From Candidatus Njordarchaeum guaymasense (GTDB lineage Archaea > Asgardarchaeota > Njordarchaeia > Njordarchaeales > Njordarchaeaceae): 64,000 nt of DNA. The translations under genes were made by a program, and so were the position numbers. A model generated the notes under the pieces. The model searched no databases. It was not told where the DNA came from and saw only the letters and a program-made list of their open reading frames with translations. Shown in pieces: positions 61,462-64,000 of the stretch (positions are counted from its first letter, which is position 1; every line of letters begins with the position of its first letter). Location: contig JAUQYT010000111.1 in the NCBI GenBank assembly GCA_030587605.1, positions 1-64,000 of the forward strand, given 5' to 3'.

Positions 61462-62355
61462 ATGGTTCAAGAAGGAAAACCTGTGAAAGTAATCGCGGTT
61501 GGTGGCCCTGGAGCAGGGGCGGGACCAATGGCTAGTCTCGGGGTTGCTGGTGCACTAGTACTCTTCATAGTCAACGCCTTCACATTCTGGCAAATACTCT
61601 CTACCATACTCGGCATAGTTCAAGTAGTTACAGGAGCGGGAGGACTCGGCGGGACCGCAATCTTTGATGCCCTTACAGTAGTCCTGGGTCGCGTAAGCGG
61701 TGCTGCTTCAGGTCTAAGTTTCATGCTCTACTTGGATGTCGTAGCCTTCGCTTTTCTAGGTGTCGCTCTAATCTTCATAAAGGTCAAGCTTAGGCAGTCT
61801 GGCGCGAGTCCTGTAATCGCTGCGATCGGAGCCTTCGCTTTCTCAGGTGTAGCGCTCTACGTGCGTTTTAGCCTTTTGCCACCAATACTATCGTCATTTG
61901 ATCAGATGGCTGTAGCGGGAATGTCCCCAATGGCTTTGATTAAGCTTGCTGAGATCGCCCTGAGCTTAATGAGCTTCTCAACCGTGTTCTTGGTTCAAGG
62001 CATCGTGTTCTTCATATTCGGGATCTTCATGCGCAGCACAGTCAACGGCATCAACAAGTCCTATGGTAAGATGACCCGCGGAGGAAGACTGATACTTGTA
62101 GTTTCGATCATGAACTTGATAGCCATGGTCGCAGTATACTACGCTACCTCAGTTCTACAAACGGTGATTCAGGACATGCTTTCTGCCTTGAGTGGCGGCG
62201 GAGGACCAACGATTGACATTAGCACACTATTGGAGCCCATAATAGCCCTAGGGATCGGCATATTCCTAAAGCTCATAATTGTCCCCATTCTGGCATTGTT
62301 CGCATTTCTTTCGCTTACATTCGGATTCTATGGAATGGCCAGAGGCCCGAAGTGA
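61462..62355 (+). CDS. Multi-helix membrane protein, unknown
   Basis: 297 residues, six to seven membrane helices, Gly-rich N-terminus (VGGPGAGAGPMASLGVAG). No transporter signature motif seen. Probably acts with the upstream secreted anchor protein. Confidence 0.65.
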   Translation: MVQEGKPVKVIAVGGPGAGAGPMASLGVAGALVLFIVNAFTFWQILSTILGIVQVVTGAGGLGGTAIFDALTVVLGRVSGAASGLSFMLYLDVVAFAFLGVALIFIKVKLRQSGASPVIAAIGAFAFSGVALYVRFSLLPPILSSFDQMAVAGMSPMALIKLAEIALSLMSFSTVFLVQGIVFFIFGIFMRSTVNGINKSYGKMTRGGRLILVVSIMNLIAMVAVYYATSVLQTVIQDMLSALSGGGGPTIDISTLLEPIIALGIGIFLKLIIVPILALFAFLSLTFGFYGMARGPK

Positions 62356-62487
62356 TAAGAGAAGCACAACACTCATTTACTTCCTCTTTTTTATATTGTA
62401 ACGTCTGCAAGTGGTAATGCGGTTACAGATCCTTAGCGAAAGCGTTTATCGATCTATGTGTGTTGGTATCAAAGAGGGGAGAACATC

Positions 62488-63432
62488 TTGAGTTCAGATG
62501 AAAAGGAGCCTTCCCACAAGAAGTTGTCTTCTGCGCGCGGTAGTGTCGGGGGTAAGGCAAACGGAGAGGATTATGGTGCCGCGATTGAGAAGTTCGAAGC
62601 GATAATCAAGTCTGGTAATGCTGATGTCGGAACTTGGATCGCGTTAGGCAACGCGTACAATGCTTCAGGGTTGTACGATAAGGCGATAAAATGCTATGAC
62701 AAAGCGTTGCTTTTGAGCTACAATGTGAAAGACGAAGTATCCATCTTGGGCAATCTTGCAAGTGCATACGGAAAGATCGGGGACTTCGAGAAAGAAGCTG
62801 AGTGCTACACCAATCTACTGAAGAAATCACAGGCAGACCCTTCTATTTGGGGGAAGACTGCTCGCGCATACGAAAGAATCAGCAAAACTCAAGAGGCAAC
62901 CCTATACTATACGAGAGCGATCCAGTTGAATCCCAATGACCCAGACCTCCTATACAACTACTCATATTTCTGCGAGAAACTTGGTCAAGGAGACAACGCT
63001 ATTGCAGCCCTAGAAAAAGCCCTTATCCTCAAGCCCAACTCTCTAAGACTACTGGAGCGACTTTCCCTCATATACGGCAGGATATTCCGCTACGAAAACG
63101 CCTCAAGATACAGACTGAGAATGCTTCAACTTGATTCAAAAAACATTGAAAGGTGGGAAGACCTCGCACTTGCCTACAAGGCTGCCGACAAGACCAAGGA
63201 CGCGGTCAAAGTCCTCAACAAGGGAATACTAAGGAACAACGACGCCTCTCTCTGGGACCTGCTTGGAGATATCCACATAGATCAAAACAAACCAGGTAAC
63301 GCATTATACTGCTACGAGGTTGCCGCAGGGAAAGGTCATAAGGATGCAGAGATCAAGGCCGAAAAACTACGCCAGCAGAAAGTGATTCCAAAGGAAATTT
63401 CACTACGCGAGAGCGCTGTAGAAGGACTCTAA
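62488..63432 (+). CDS. TPR repeat protein
   Basis: 314 residues from TTG 62488 (preceded by GAGGGGAGA). The longer frame from ATG 62458 puts this ribosome site inside the gene, so I reject it. About seven TPRs (~35-300), e.g. GTWIALGNAYNASGLYDKAIKCYDKAL and ILGNLASAYGKIGDFEKEAECY. Protein-interaction scaffold; partner unknown. Confidence 0.8.
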   Translation: MSSDEKEPSHKKLSSARGSVGGKANGEDYGAAIEKFEAIIKSGNADVGTWIALGNAYNASGLYDKAIKCYDKALLLSYNVKDEVSILGNLASAYGKIGDFEKEAECYTNLLKKSQADPSIWGKTARAYERISKTQEATLYYTRAIQLNPNDPDLLYNYSYFCEKLGQGDNAIAALEKALILKPNSLRLLERLSLIYGRIFRYENASRYRLRMLQLDSKNIERWEDLALAYKAADKTKDAVKVLNKGILRNNDASLWDLLGDIHIDQNKPGNALYCYEVAAGKGHKDAEIKAEKLRQQKVIPKEISLRESAVEGL

Positions 63433-63568
63433 CTGTCCAATGCAATGGCGCGCGCTCTGAGTGGCACACCCTCATTTTCCTAGTATTGTATTGCTCGAGA
63501 ATATTCCAACACAAATCCATTTATCCTTGCTCTCCTCCTCTCATCACATAAATGGAGATGGTGTTCAA

Positions 63569-64000
63569 GTGTCTTCGCCACATCAGGGAAGCGCTGCCAA
63601 CAAAAGCAATGCCCCCAATCAAGAGGATAATTCCATATCCAAACTAGCCTTGGATTTGGGTGCCTCCGAATCAAAAATGATTAGCCCAGACAGCGTGGTT
63701 ATAAGGGAGTGGGTAAGACTCAAATGCCAGTACGGTTGTCCGGAGTTTGGAAAAAGATTGACGTGCCCCCCCTTTGTGCCGACTGTCGACCAAATCAGGA
63801 GAGCACTCTCAGGATACAACAAGATCCTAATTTTGAAATTCGAGCAACCACCCATTTCGAAGAGAATTGGCGCAGAAGGGTTCATGAAAGAACTAAATAA
63901 ACGAGAGAGAAAAGTCAACGAAATCACACTAAAGATAGAGAAGCAACTAGTGCTGAAAGGATACTACAAGGCGTTCGCCCTTGAACCTGGAGTATGCAAT
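63569..64000 (+). CDS. DUF2284-like metal-binding protein (partial, cut at window end)
   Basis: GTG 63569, GGAGA at 63554-63558; 144 codons visible and open to the end of the window, so 3'-truncated. After a Ser/Asn/Gln-rich N-terminus, a Cys-rich region CQYGCPEFGKRLTCPPFVP (~54-72) and a later EPGVCN match DUF2284 proteins, thought to bind Fe-S or metal. Function unknown. Confidence 0.72.
   Translation, partial: MSSPHQGSAANKSNAPNQEDNSISKLALDLGASESKMISPDSVVIREWVRLKCQYGCPEFGKRLTCPPFVPTVDQIRRALSGYNKILILKFEQPPISKRIGAEGFMKELNKRERKVNEITLKIEKQLVLKGYYKAFALEPGVCN

Noticed and set aside
1..64000. CRISPR arrays, tRNA or rRNA genes, transposons, phage genes
   Set aside because: No regular spaced repeats, no tRNA T-loop pattern in the gaps, no transposase or integrase motifs noticed. 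A tRNAscan and Infernal run would be decisive.

Overview
The window is from an archaeon. Genes are headed by TATA-like box A elements about 25 bases before short leaders, TTG and GTG starts with upstream GGAGG-type sites are common, and the gene set is archaeal: RadB, archaemetzincin, PAC2 protein, a Ski2/Hel308-like helicase, a tungsten-type aldehyde ferredoxin oxidoreductase, MoaD/SAMP-like proteins, a Ras-like GTPase and a Roadblock protein. This mix fits Bathyarchaeia-like (TACK) or Asgard lineages; the sequence alone does not decide between them. I saw no rRNA, tRNA, CRISPR array, transposase or phage gene.

Layout. 1-5.2 kb: a TPR protein, then a minus-strand operon of ATP-type PEP carboxykinase, a zinc alcohol/polyol dehydrogenase and an FGGY carbohydrate kinase. 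5.3-10.2 kb: DUF2085 membrane protein, a small membrane/winged-helix/zinc-ribbon protein, a Ras-like GTPase, a TIM-barrel sugar isomerase/epimerase, a second FGGY kinase and an OsmC protein. 10.4-17.5 kb: a five-gene plus-strand operon with GlpA-, GlpB- and GlpC-like subunits followed by a GlcD/AGPS-like FAD enzyme and a second CCG-domain Fe-S protein. Together with the kinases and dehydrogenase this is a polyol/glycerol-3-phosphate oxidation region feeding triose phosphate and PEP metabolism. 17.6-29.8 kb: two paralogous membrane proteins with a cytoplasmic zinc ribbon plus RING-like finger bracket a block with lipoate ligase, a ThiI-like PP-loop enzyme, a MoaD/SAMP-like protein, a secreted M6-type metalloprotease, a wHTH regulator divergent from a ParA/MinD ATPase, RadB and a large membrane protein. 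29.9-39.7 kb: a giant secreted alpha/alpha-toroid protein, a Ski2-like helicase carrying a SWIM finger, a zinc-ribbon/wHTH protein and a 778-residue helical-repeat protein. 40-47.5 kb: PAC2 protein, Hsp20, coiled-coil/wHTH, MBL-fold hydrolase, CinA-like protein, a degenerate RecA-like protein and AOR. 47.5-48.1 kb: no credible gene but strong stem-loops, a candidate structured RNA. 48-58.9 kb: B12-radical SAM protein, glycosyltransferase, archaemetzincin next to a degenerate Ras-like pseudo-GTPase and a MoaD-like protein, an SPL-like radical SAM protein, a GPH/MFS transporter, and a PadR-ABC exporter operon with a shared operator. 59-64 kb: Roadblock-wHTH plus V4R pair, two membrane/secreted proteins, a TPR protein and a truncated DUF2284 protein.

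The most unusual content is (i) the two RING-like membrane proteins, one with an extracellular beta-propeller, which share a perfect 42-bp promoter/leader repeat 10 kb apart; (ii) the pseudo-GTPase that has lost every nucleotide-binding motif, encoded 4 bases after a small protein ending in PPVAGG; (iii) the Roadblock plus V4R pair; and (iv) the 47.5-47.9 kb structured region. RING-like proteins plus GG-ending beta-grasp proteins hint at ubiquitin-like chemistry, but no E1 or E2 is visible here, so this remains an inference.
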